NCBI GenBank assembly: GCA_003427395.1
Contig: BFEA01000085.1
Coordinates: 1,983,208 to 2,047,207 of the forward strand
Reading direction: 5' to 3'
DNA from: Chara braunii
Lineage: Eukaryota; Streptophyta; Charophyceae; Charales; Characeae
Length of the DNA stretch: 64,000 bases
In this document: in pieces, positions 1 through 9,742 of the stretch
Layout of the letters: every line of letters begins with the position of its first letter
Position numbering within the stretch: the first letter of the stretch is position 1
Program-made: the position numbers and the translations under genes
Notes under the pieces: generated by a model
What the model was told of the DNA's origin: nothing
Database searches by the model: none
The model's input: only the letters and a program-made list of their open reading frames with translations

Positions 1-34
1 TGAGGCGGAACATGCCAACTGCGGTTGAAGAACA

Positions 35-3000
35 ATGTTTGGAAGTGGTGTGAGCAGGGGCAGGAGGTTGCTACTTCCAAAGGGCGTGGGGAGTATTGGG
101 TCAGGTACAGGTTGTGCACCGCAATCTTCAGGGGATCGGCAAGCAAGCAAGGCCGTCGAACATTTCCTAAAGGTGATGAAGTTGTGTGCAATGCGGATCG
201 GGGAGATAGTTCACACTTTGGTCGCTGCCGGCGCGAAGGTCCACCCGAATGACAAGAACACGAGGTACTTGCTGAAGAATTACAAAGGAAGCGGTGGGGA
301 GGACGGTCCTGTTGAAGGAGAAGACTGCGATGACCCCTAGATAGATGAGCCCCAACCGTCGCTTGTTGCTGGCCGGTCTGTCGCCGACACTGTGAACCTG
401 GCTGCTGCTGCGCTCGGCCAGGCGAGGGGAAAGGATGGTGCAGTGGTGGGTGGACTTAGTGATGAAGGTCAAGGGTCGACAGCATGAGTGGTCGCCAGCC
501 GGCAGACCACTATACGGCGGTGGGTGGACAACGAGGCGCGAAAAAAATTGGACATCGCATGGGCGGAGGCCATGTTCAGGGCTGGGATCGCATTCAATTT
601 CCTGAATATAGACACGACACAGTCGTTACGTGCTGTGTACTTGGAGGTGGCGAGCGCGAGGCCGAAGGTGAAGCTCCCGTCGTTCAATCGCATGAGGACT
701 GTCATGTTGGATGTCATCTATCTGAAGATTCAGAAAGAGGTGTTTTCGTTGACAGCATGTTGGGACACGTCTGGATGCACTTTCATCACTGACGGCTCAA
801 CCGACCGCAGGAATCGGCCAATGATGAACTTCTTGGCGGCCGGTGAGCAGGGGGCGATGCTTGTGGTGACAGTGACAATGACGGGGAGGAAGAAGAATGC
901 AACAACATTGGCGAGGTTGTGGGAGCAGGTGACGAGGGAGATAGGCTTGAAGTGCATCAACGCCATCTGCACCGACAACGCGGAGGTGAACAAGAAGGCG
1001 GCCCAGATCCTAGAAAGACGGAAGGAGAAGGAGTTGGCCAGGATTCCTTGGGTTCCTTGCGGGGCACACTGATGCAGTCTCCTGCTGAAGGACTTGGCCA
1101 ACCTGTCGTGGATCAAGGGCACCGTGAAGACAGCAAACACGATCGTGAAGTTCATCAGGAATCATCATGCCACCAATGAACTGATGATGTCCATTGATGA
1201 CACGAAGTCCCTGCTTCGTCCCGCTGAGGTCCGCTTTGGATCCGTGTACATGATGCTGCAACACTTGGAGGACAGAGAGGATGTCTTGACAGAGATGGTC
1301 GACGGGAAAGAGGCTGCAAAGTGGAGATCATTGAGATGGTCAGGGGAAAAGTTGCGCAGAAAGGAAGACCTTGTCTACTACACGGTGAGGTCTGAGTCTT
1401 GGTGGCCAGAGGTGAAGAAGATTGTCTCCATCATGCGGCCTGTGTACGAGTTGCTGAAGAGGATGGACGCGAAAGGCACCTCTCCAACAAATCTTGTGGA
1501 GTACGACGAGCTCATCGCTAGGAGGCTAAGAAATGTTGTGCTGGAGAAGGTGAGGGACCGCATGCAGATGATGAGGTAGCCAGTCCACGCAGCTGCATTC
1601 CTTCTCGACCCCCAACGGAGAAATCCACGTTGGCTCTTCGATCAGGACAGTGCGCTGGTGCAGAATGCAATGAGCTTTTTGTTGAGGCAGGTCGGGGGCG
1701 AGTGGAACAGCAAGGCACATTCAGACATCTGGGCGGATCTGATGGAGTTCCACAAGGAGCCCGGGAAGCAAGCGCACACTAACTTGGAGCCCGGGAAAGC
1801 CCCCAAGAAGCGCAAGGACGAGCACATGTGGAAAAGGGTTGCGAAGGACGATGCTTCAAGGTTGACCCCGGCGGCCTGGTGGGCAGCACACGGCGGGGAT
1901 GTCCCGGACCTTCAGAAAATTGCAGTCAAGGTCATGGGCATGTGGAGCACTGCCACCCCTGCCGAGCGCAACTGGACGTCCATGGACTTCGTCCACTCCA
2001 AGAGACGGAACAGCCTGTCCCCGGAGTCCTCGAGAAGTTAGTATACATTCATTGGAACATGCAGTTGCTGCGTGCTCGAAGCCACAAAGACAGCGGGTAT
2101 GTTGATGTGTGGGGTTCCTTCTTTGAGTCGTTGATGGAGCCGGAGAAGAATGATGGTTCCCTGTTGTCGGCGAGTGTTGAGGATGCCGCAGAGAAAGAAG
2201 AGGAGGAGAGGAGGATAAGGACAATGGCGAAGGCTCCAAGAGGGAGAATTCCCAAGGACCTTTTTCAATCAGACTCCAGTGGCAGCAGCGACCTCGAGGA
2301 CCTCGTGTGGAAGGGCAAGTGTTGGAACGAGTTCTCATCGGAGGACTGCAGCGAGGAGGGAGGGGATTCTGATTTCGAGCTTGACGAGGCTCCAACTGTC
2401 CCGGCGACCACATGTCGGCAGGCGTACGCGGCAACGCGAGAGAGAGTTTGAGGTGGAGTCGATGCCTGTTGTCGCCAGGGTGGACACGGATGTCGAGTTT
2501 CTGTTGCACCCCCACGACGATCCGGACGAGGAGGAGGCCGCACGTGCGAAGGCAATGGCAGACTGGGATGCAGAACTTGTGGAGCACCGAATGCATGCAC
2601 AGGAGGCCCGTCGTGCTGCACTCCCTACTCGCAGGGAGAGGGAGAGAAACGCTGCACAACAAAACAAGCACACCGATGACCCGGCGAATGAGGTGGACGT
2701 GGAGGACGAGGAGAACATTGCAACGCACACAGAAGAGAATGTGGCACAACAGCGTGGGGACGAAGGACAGCCGGTGGACGAATCACGAGCGCAGCAGGGG
2801 ATAGGAGTTACCGAGCCAGCGATGGAGAGGACCCGGCCACAGCAGGAGGAGGCTTCGGAGGCAGGGAAAGAGCAGCCAGTGCGGGGTTTGGTGTATGTGT
2901 GCAGGCCCCGCCCACATGCGGACCAGGAGATGGGAGTGGAGGAACAAAAACAAGCGAGCAGGCCGCAATGAGTGACCACCCGGAGGACCGTCCGAAGGAG

Positions 3001-3308
3001 CAGCAGGCTGCAGAGGAAATGGGCACACCCCCGTTCCCTGCACAGAACGAGGCTGTGCAGCATNACAACCTGTGGAAGAGCAGAGCAGGCAGGAAGGGGA
3101 AGGTCCACGTGGAAGATTCCAGAACAGCGCCCCGACGGGGCCCCGGAAGACCCAAAAAAAAAAAAACAGCTGGAAAATCCCCTAAACGCGACGCGGACGG
3201 CGCAAGACACAGGCTCGCAAGAAGGTCATCGTTAGTGACGATGACCCAGATACCGATGGCAGTGGCCCGCAGTCTGATGACGAGTGCAGCTCACACGAGT
3301 CTGATTGA
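35..3308 (+). pseudogene. hAT-superfamily transposase (BED finger, DUF659, hATC), decayed
   Basis: Encodes the enzyme that cuts and pastes a class II hAT transposon. Read mainly in one frame, the order is a BED-like finger near 100-240 (the first Cys appears as Tyr in YRLC, then His and Cys in EHFLK...KLC), a DUF659-type RNase H fold near 780-1070 (TDGSTDRRNRPMMNFL, then CTDNAEVNKKAA), and an hATC dimerisation block near 1890-2030 (PAAWWAAHGG, STATPAERNWS-like WTSMDF). A long acidic, AT-hook-bearing tail (RRGPGRPKKKK near 3140) ends in a DDDPDTDGSG region at 3306-3308. It is broken by in-frame stops at 338, 485, 1070 and 1577 and by frame changes near 150, 2030, 2420 and in the A-run at 3154. 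The 5' end may lie left of the window. I did not find terminal inverted repeats. The family assignment is firm; activity is very unlikely. Confidence 0.88.
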
Positions 3309-3324
3309 GGACACTGAGAGAGAC

Positions 3325-3396
<72 letters not shown>
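3309..3396. repeat. (GA)n microsatellite
   Basis: A nearly pure GA dinucleotide run directly after the transposase stop codon. It produces a spurious Arg-Glu repeat in translation. Confidence 0.95.
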
Positions 3397-3789
3397 CAGA
3401 TTTTGTCACACAAAACGATGATCTAGAAACAAGTTCAGACTCCAGACTTTGTCATCTTTGACTTTGGGTTTCACCGTTTCAGTGCTTTCTTTTTCTTCTT
3501 GTTCTGTGTCGTCTTTGTCTTCCTCTTCTTTTTCTTCTTCTGCAGGTACGCTTCTGTCAACATTTGCAGAAACTGCCAGAAAGCCAGATACGTTGTTGCC
3601 AACGCCCGTGTCTGCTGAAACCAGACCACCACAACCCCCCCTAACCCCCGACCCCAAACCCCTGACCCCCAACCTCCCCCCCCCAACCTCCCCCCCCAAT
3701 CCCCAAAACAAAGTTCTCTGATCAAAGATCTCGGCGAGCGCAGTCCAACCATGATTTCAAAAAAATAAAAATAAAAAAATTGACCCATG

Positions 3790-3880
3790 TTTGGGCCCAA
3801 CCGGAATTCCGGTTGGACCACCGGGGGTCCAACCGGCCCGGTTGGGACCAGGCCGGTCCAACCGGCCGGTTGCCGGCATA
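3790..3880. repeat. Cluster of CCAACCGG / CCGGTTGG palindromic units
   Basis: The octamer CCAACCGG or its complement occurs about six times in 90 bases. Positions 3797-3816 form a perfect 20-bp palindrome centred on an EcoRI site (GAATTC). The stretch can fold on itself; its function is unknown. Confidence 0.8.
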
Positions 3881-3929
3881 GCCCTGGTTTTTCTCCTTTT
3901 GTTCTTTTCTTCCTTTCCCTGCCAGCAAG

Positions 3930-4175
3930 GCAACGCATATTCCTCATGCTCAAAACGCCCTCGCTGAGGGCATACTCACACTAGCACCGTTGAAATGCAT
4001 CCAACCACTTTCACGGGCAAAGCTTTGTTGTCGTTGTTTTTTTTTTTGTTAATTTTTTGTCTGACAGTCGTGTTCCCCATGTTCTTCGTTCTGCCGAAGT
4101 GCCCTCACCGAGGGCAGACTCACACATAGTACTCCAAAAAGTGTATCCAACTGCAATTACGGCCAAAGCTTGTTT
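3930..4175. repeat. Diverged direct duplication (~143-bp spacing)
   Basis: Two units share GCCCTCRCYGAGGGCA followed by ACTCACAC, then TCCAAC and GGSCAAAGCTT, at about 3957 and 4100. The shared core GCCCTC...GAGGGC is itself a small inverted repeat. The units look like remnants of a tandem duplication or of a pair of repeat ends. Confidence 0.55.
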
Positions 4176-4399
4176 TGTTTTTTGGGACGTGCGGATTTGA
4201 CATGGGCCCAAGAATTCGAAAACCTTATGACGCTCCGACCCTCCCCCGAGCCCACCTTTTACTTCTTGTGGTTATCTTACTGCAAGGCTGAGGCCGTGTA
4301 CTGGTGGTTTAAGAGATCACTGTAGATCGGGTCCTAAGCATATGCATCTTTTACTTTCTGCTGTAGATTTACCCCTATGTCTAGATAATGCACTATTAC

Positions 4400-5060
4400 C
4401 CCAAAGTAATCAGCTCTCCTGCTTATGGCATCGGCTACCGCATTATATTTTCCTTTCACGGGCTTGAGCCCAAAGTCAAATTGTCTCTCTCTGCTGCTCA
4501 CCTAGTCAAATTGGGCATTATCCTGGGTTGTGTATTCAGCCATCTCAGAGGTTCATGATCTAAGTAGACTTTAAAGCGTCCCCCAAGCAGGTAATGTCTT
4601 CAATGATCTAGAACCTGCTTGAGAGCGTAGAGTTCTCTCCTTTTTTTTTTTTTCTTGGGGGGGGGGGGGGGGGGGGCAGGGAACATGCTCCAACCTATTC
4701 GTGGGGAGCAGCACGTGCTGGGAACTGGGCCAAGCGTCCCATTCAAGATCATATTGAGAAACTGAGAAATTTATGGGAAAATCCTTGTGGTACAAGGGCC
4801 ATTACCCGGCTTCGGCTAAGAAAGACAACTGTGTACAAGAACACTAAAAAATTATCTTGCCTCCAAAGCTCGGATCAAAGGAGCATTTCATATGTTAAGG
4901 CTGCTACTACTTTTTTGAAGGCAGCTTGAAAAAAAAAAAAAAAAAAAAAAAAAAACCCCATGAATTCTACGGGTCTATAGCCATCCCCGTCATCCGGCTG
5001 TAACACAGCGCCAATGCCATATTGGCTTGTCTGTCGTGACATCTAAGAGTAATGGGGGAT
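4400..5060 (-). pseudogene. Element A RNase H, broken
   Basis: Translating the - strand gives ASQYGIGAVLQPDDGD near 5000-5040, ELYALKQVLDH near 4610-4640, FKVYLDHEPLRWLNTQPR near 4530-4580 and KPVKGKYNAVADAISR near 4425-4470. These are the RNase H blocks that follow Ty3/gypsy RT and that degrade the RNA strand of the RNA:DNA hybrid. The domain needs several frame changes and contains a foreign segment at 4641-4962, so it is not functional. Confidence 0.75.
4641..4962. other. Homopolymer-bounded insert inside RNase H
   Basis: About 320 bases interrupt the RNase H domain between EFMG and ELYALKQ. The segment opens with a T-run and a run of about 20 G, and closes with a run of about 27 A on the + strand. 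It could be a retroposed transcript with a poly(A) tail or a repaired or misassembled junction. No ORF or tRNA-like head is recognised. Confidence 0.45.
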
Positions 5061-5064
5061 GAAC

Positions 5065-5934
5065 TACCTTGAGGAAGAGATATTCTACCTAGGCCTTCTT
5101 TAATTTTTTTAAGGTCGAAGTACAATTTTTGTCTCACTTCCAGATCTTAAGGAGTTTGCGAAGGGGAGCAGTGATAGTAGAGAAGTTTCTCACAAACTCT
5201 CTATAATAGTCGGTCAATCATAAAACCGATCGCAACTCCGTTAGACTGCGAAGAACTGGTCAGTCTCTAATTATTGTTATTTTGCCATCCTCTGGTTTGA
5301 TGCCATCTTCATCGAATATGTGGCCTAAGTATAAGACTTTTGTCTTGACCCACTCACATTTTTTTGCATTAATCTTGAAGTTGGTTTCCCTCAGTTTTTT
5401 CAAAATTTGCCTTAGATGGCCCTCATGGTCCTATAAGGACTTACTAAAAACTATGATATCGTCTAGAAATACTACAACGAATCTATCTAGCCACGGTCTA
5501 AACAAGTTGTTGATGCAGCGATGAAATGTGGTTGGGGCATTGGTTAGTCCAAAATGCATTACTATGAACTCATAATGCCCATATCTACTCCGAAATGTCG
5601 TCTTATACTGATCATCAGGGTGTGCCTCTATCTGATGGTACCCTGACATCAAGCCTATCTTAATGAAGTACTGGCACCCTTGCACCCGATCTAACAGATC
5701 GTCTATACTGGGCAATGGTTCTGCATTCATTACGATTATTGCATTTAGACTCCTATAATTGATACACATTTTCAGTTCTCCCTTTTTTTTGGGGACGAAC
5801 AAAACAGGTGCGCCGAAGGAGATGAATTGAGAATAATCCATCATTTCTTTATGAGCTCGTCTAATTGTTTGCGTAACTCCTCTAGCTCTTTGGGAGACAT
5901 TCTGTGATTGCTCCCTTAGGCGTCTTACTGTCAA
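5065..5934 (-). pseudogene. Element A reverse transcriptase, broken
   Basis: The open part (5934-5431) shows the RT palm in order: APVLFVPKKKGELKMCINYR (fingers), SGYHQIEAHPDDQYKTTF, HFGLTNAPTTFHRCIN and the catalytic FLDD box in VVVFLDDIIVFSKSL. The usual first catalytic Asp (K-I-D-L) is replaced by Gly in KIGLMSGYHQ, which should kill polymerisation. The thumb continues after a stop through ILKKLRETNFKINAKKC, LGHIFDEDGIKP and DYYREFVRNFS down to about 5160. Ty3/gypsy assignment is firm from the YHQI and APTTFHR blocks. Confidence 0.85.
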
Positions 5935-6250
5935 GCTCTATCTCTTTGCGGTGTTGAATAGCCCCTGGTACTACCCTTGAGGGTGTTTTAGATATGTCTG
6001 CATATTCCTTGAGCAAATTGACAATAGTGGGATGGATCATGTCTTCCTCCTTTGGCTGGTCTGATGCTTGCTTTACTTAGGCTACAAAGACCTGTTCTTC
6101 GAGCTGCTCCTTCGTTATAAGTCTAGCGAAGGCAGAAGCACTGAGGCAGCAATGTGCTAAGGAGTCATTAACTCCTGACACATGGAACATGCGGGTTTTT
6201 TTAATCACACCTGAGGGACTAGGGAACCTACGTTCATGCTCTCAAAAATG

Positions 6251-6613
6251 TCATGTGGCTCCAACTGCCTCACCCCAGTCGGTACCAAGTATTTTATCAA
6301 ATGGGAGATTGTCTTCTACGAGTAGAGTCGGGGAATGGAGGACCTTTTCTACCTTTCCTTCTCCTTTTAGGCAAAAATACGCTTGAACTTCCTCGACGTA
6401 CTCCGAGTCCTCGATCCTCATGATGCGGTTATCTGTGAGGATACTGACTACATGTTCTTCCAACTTTTGGGCTTTGAGGCCTAGCCTCAATTTTTTCTGT
6501 GTTTTACGACTTATGTAACTTTTAGTGACCCCACTGTCTATAAGGGCTCTTACTTTGGATCGAAAGATCTCTATATCAGCTAACAATAGTTGTCCCTTTT
6601 TATTCTTTTTCAT
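6251..6613 (-). pseudogene. Element A retropepsin-like protease
   Basis: The 120-residue frame contains the aspartic protease active site as ALIDSGVTKSYIS (about residues 30-42) and the distal hydrophobic block FDKILGTDW. It would cleave the Gag-Pol polyprotein. It lies between the gag knuckle and RT, as expected for Ty3/gypsy. It is open by itself but cut off from both neighbours by stops. The 300 bases on either side are degraded linker. Confidence 0.75.
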
Positions 6614-6839
6614 CTTGGCTCAGGTCGGCCATCTCTCTTTTAACTTTTCGACCAAACCTGTGAGGGAAGCGCTTAGAGAGACTCTAATACAAACAATCTT
6701 TGGGCAACTAGCTAGGCGTTGACCAGCAACCTCTGTCATGGAGATATGTGGAGTGAGAGTTTCTATTTCACACGCGCGCTCATTTCCACGAGCTTCTGGG
6801 GTAGAGGCAGTTGCGACCTCTACCGGTGGTTGCCTTTTG

Positions 6840-6956
6840 CTTCCCGAGATGCAGCGCGATTGGGCCTTTTATATTCCGGGCAAAATTTGATAATATGCCC
6901 AGGATCTCCACAACACACACATTGGAACTTGTCTCACACATTGGAACTTGTCTATA

Positions 6957-6996
<40 letters not shown>

Positions 6997-8010
6997 GTGT
7001 ATACGATTTTGCCAGACATTTTGAATCAGGCCTGAGGTCTCCCAAGGTTTGCCTTCTGGCCTTTCTGGGTGTCATCCACCCCATCTGGGAGGTGATCGAC
7101 CAGAGCTAGGGCGGTTAGACGGGGGACCTTGACCCCTACCTCCCTCTTGGTGGTCAATGTTGCATCCAACCCCCTAGCCACCTAGCCCTCGACCACTCGA
7201 GGCCTGGCGACCTCTGGCACAGTCTCATCCTCCTTGCGGCCTCCTTCCGGTTGTGACAACAACGTAGGAATTCCCTATCTTTGTTTTGTTGTCCTCCTCC
7301 TCAAGTCCCCATTCAATGCCTGCGTAGGGGACTTCCTCTACACCACCTTCGTGCATAGTCAGTATAAGACTATCTTTGGCCTTGACTTGGCCGGAGATGG
7401 TACGACCTTTCCACTTTCTCCCCTTGGCTAAGTCCTTGTGCCAGAAAGTGGTAACCAGCATGGATTGGGCGGCAAAAGCAACAACTTCCCTACTAAGGAG
7501 ATCGTAGGTCATCCCGGGCTGTTGCTTTTTGTTAAAGAAGTGCCCTTGTAATTGCTTCGGAAGTGCGCAGCAGAAAAGCTGGATTAGTTGTGCTTTAATA
7601 ACTCCATGGCCAGACACAACGACGAGTTCATCCATAGCGACCTTTAAAGTGTGTACACTCTTCCACGGCCGCGTATGGATCATTTGGAGTTTGTCGAACA
7701 CCCTCAGTCCTCTAGTGACATCCGCAAAGCGTTCTGGGAATGCTACAGAGAAGTCCCTAAGGTGAGTAATAGCAGAATATGCAACTGTGTCATTCTCGCA
7801 ACGGGCGGTGCGTGCGAGCGATCTAGCGAAAGTAGACGTTTGGTCCCTTAAAGCTTGAAAAACTATCAGGACATGGTTTTCGGGAGGTACGTCTGGCAAG
7901 TTCAAATAAGACTTGATATTGGCCTCTCAATTCTCGAAGTCTTCACCCTTCTTCCCATTATAAGGTTCAAGGAATCAAACTTTTTCTTTCTTGGCGTGGT
8001 CGAGTCTCCT
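6840..8010 (-). pseudogene. Element A gag: capsid and CCHC knuckle, interrupted at 8010
   Basis: The capsid-like part (7905-7225) reads MNLPDVPPENHVLIVFQALR through FPERFADVTRGL and HGVIKAQLIQLFCCALP, in the style of Ty3 retrotransposon gag. Upstream of that Met the frame continues as PYNGKKGEDFEN, a TGA (probably a Trp codon), EANIKSYLNL. A CCHC knuckle lies near 6880-6930: C-V-C-C-G-D-P-G-H-I-I-K-F-C on the - strand. Between them sit an A-run of about 31 bases (6961-6991) and a direct 19-bp duplication ending at 6955. The frame is cut at 8010 by element E; the N-terminal half is at 44225-45060. Confidence 0.75.
8006..8010. other. Target-site duplication CTCCT (left copy) of element E
   Basis: CTCCT precedes TGTGTCAGACC, the left end of the E LTR. 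The same five bases follow the right LTR at 44225-44229. Confidence 0.8.
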
Positions 8011-8373
8011 TGTGTCAGACCCGCCGGGATGGCGGTCCGACAGGATGGAGAAGAAAGGGTAGACGAAGGAGGAAGTGGAGATGGAGCTGGAAGGGACAGC
8101 GCAACTCCGACGCAGACTCAACACCGCACGTACTCCAACAAGTGCAAAAATGATGAATGACGAAAAATAGACAACAGTTGGGGTATACCCCCAGCGGACT
8201 GACTGGACTGGACTGAACTGGACTGGTACTGACAGTGGTATCGGGCAGGACAAGACTAGACTGAAACAGTGCACGGCCTGTGGGGTCAAGCCACGGCCTG
8301 GTCCCACAGGCCGAACTGGTAAATAGCCAAATAGGCCATGGTTATAGGCTAGGGCAGATGAAGGCCCGTTGCA
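8011..8373 (-). repeat. Element E 3' LTR (363 bp)
   Basis: On the + strand it starts TGTGTCAGACCCGCC and ends CCCGTTGCA, so it has TG...CA ends. It matches 43859-44224 over its full length with scattered substitutions, and homology stops abruptly at both edges. Near its left end the sequence GACCCGCC...GGCGGTCC forms a hairpin. A tandem CTGGACTGGA stretch lies at about 8200-8225. Confidence 0.88.
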
Positions 8374-9459
8374 CGATCCTCAGACCTGTAATGGATTGCA
8401 AGAGCCATAAACACGCTATCCGCAAAAGTAGCGGAACTCTGCAATAAAAAAAGTTGAGAAAGCTAGGATGCGGAGCAAGCTCCATGCGATGCAGCCTAAG
8501 TTACATAATTTCAAATGAAAAGCAAATGTTTGGTATACATATCCTAACTAACAACAGAAAATGAAATGTAGCAATATACAATCCTAAAGTCCTGGAGGCA
8601 ATTGCCTCAGTGTTGAAAGGAAAAAGAGCAATATGGCACAAGATAATGTCTTGTTGCTGAACCACTAAGAGTGGGATGGTCTCAGAGGGGGTGAATGCAG
8701 CCTAAGAATCGAAACTGCTAAGGGCAGTCACACATGAAGGTGGGATAGGTCATCAGGCTCAAGATCGGAGAGTGGTAGCGAAACAAAACCAAGGACCCTA
8801 ATAGATAGACCATCAGGGCGGGTAATCCTCGACAAAAGGATGACACCATGCAGGGTCGACCATGAAAAAGGGGGAGTTTGGAATAAGGTGGAGATATACC
8901 TAACTGAAGGCATGCAAGGGCCGACACTAGGGTGATGAGGGCAGTGGATGAGGGAAACATGCACACAACTCACCGACTGGGGGAGGAGGGAACTAGATCT
9001 GGGAGCAAGGAAGCCAAGATAACGCTACGGTCCCAATGCCTATGCGATACCAAGGGAAAGCCCAACTCAAATAGACTCAGCTAAGTGAGAACCATCATGT
9101 GACAGATGCAGGGAAATGTACAGGGTAGGGTGGTGGCGTGAAGTAGTCACGTCCAAAGTAGCTGAAACTGATAAGATGGTTGAAGTCGAGAAGGTGACTG
9201 AAGTCGTCGAAGTGGTCGATGACGTCGATGAAGTAGGAGTTGAGGTCGATGTCGAAGCATAGCCGCAAAACGCTGACATGTTGAAGAAGAGCTGATGATG
9301 GAGTACTTGATGGTGTGAGTCAGTAAGAAAAGATAGAGGATAAGAATGTCAGTCATCGTAACGTGAAGGGCGACGATGAGTGCGTTGTGGATGTTCGAAG
9401 GGAGCAGGCTTGTCCTCAGCAATCTATTCAGACGGAGGAGGAGAAAGAGGGTCAGTCGG
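8374..9459 (-). other. Element E 3' untranslated region
   Basis: No convincing gene on either strand. It lies between the chromodomain stop and the 3' LTR. The - strand reads AGGTCTGAGGATCG just before the LTR, a weak polypurine tract. Positions 9165-9265 hold an imperfect GTCGA/GAAGTC-rich repeat that translates on + to an acidic Val/Asp/Glu string; I regard it as a simple repeat. Confidence 0.55.
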
Positions 9460-9687
9460 CTAAGCAGAGGCAGACATCTCAGCGCGACGAGCATGATCAT
9501 ATGCACGCACCAACATCCTGGCGTGCTGCAAGTGCTCAAAGGGCTCCCAAGTAGCCTCCTCATCAGGATAACCCTTCCAACGCACAAGGTACTCGATGCG
9601 TGGAGGGATATCGTCGGTCACTCGTCGAGATACGATGTCGGAAACAACGAAGTCCTCGTGACCATCCACCATGATAGGTGGAGGGCC
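9460..9687 (-). pseudogene. Chromodomain, C-terminal end of element E integrase
   Basis: Translation shows HEDFVVSDIVSRR, then EYLVRWKGYPDEEATWEP and FEHLQHARMLVRAYDH: the three-strand-plus-helix chromodomain with the aromatic cage residues (the Y/F, W and W positions) present. In chromoviruses this domain ends the integrase and directs insertion to methylated histone H3 chromatin. The upstream part is cut at 9687, where the 55-bp end of element B's LTR starts, so only the domain itself survives. A host chromodomain protein is unlikely because the LTR lies directly downstream. Confidence 0.85.
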
Positions 9688-9742
9688 TGTCGAGCGCATC
9701 AGTCCGACACCGCACAAGGCAGCATGGGACCCTCCAGGCCAG
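9688..9742 (-). repeat. Element B 3' LTR remnant (55 bp)
   Basis: TGTCGAGCGCA followed by a CCGCACAAG block matches the start (on +) of the LTR at 18481 for about 55 bases, then becomes ORF3 coding sequence. It marks the outer end of element B; the rest of this LTR was deleted. Confidence 0.75.

Larger units (their letters stand above)
3397..4260. other. Gene-free stretch with low-complexity tracts
   Basis: No coding sequence is supported. It holds a T/C-rich run (3480-3545), a C-rich run with CCCTAACCCC-like units (3625-3710), a cluster of CCAACCGG/CCGGTTGG palindromes (3790-3880) and a diverged direct duplication (about 3930-4175). No integrase of the neighbouring element A is visible here, although it would be expected on the - strand. 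Confidence 0.7.
4300..8010 (-). mobile_element. Element A: Ty3/gypsy retrotransposon, 3' portion (gag to RNase H)
   Basis: Read on the - strand the order is gag capsid, CCHC knuckle, retropepsin, reverse transcriptase and RNase H, the Ty3/gypsy order. No integrase is seen below 4300, so the 3' end is lost. The gag reading frame is cut at 8010, where element E begins with its target duplication CTCCT, and resumes at 44225 (see the feature there). Every domain is interrupted by stops or frame changes, so this is the oldest layer of the nest. Confidence 0.85.

Noticed and set aside
3625-3710. Interstitial telomere repeat
   Set aside because: Only one CCCTAACCCC-like unit; the rest is irregular C-rich sequence.
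9067-9279. Ser/Thr-rich small protein
   Set aside because: Complement of an imperfect GTCGA repeat in the E 3' region; no support.
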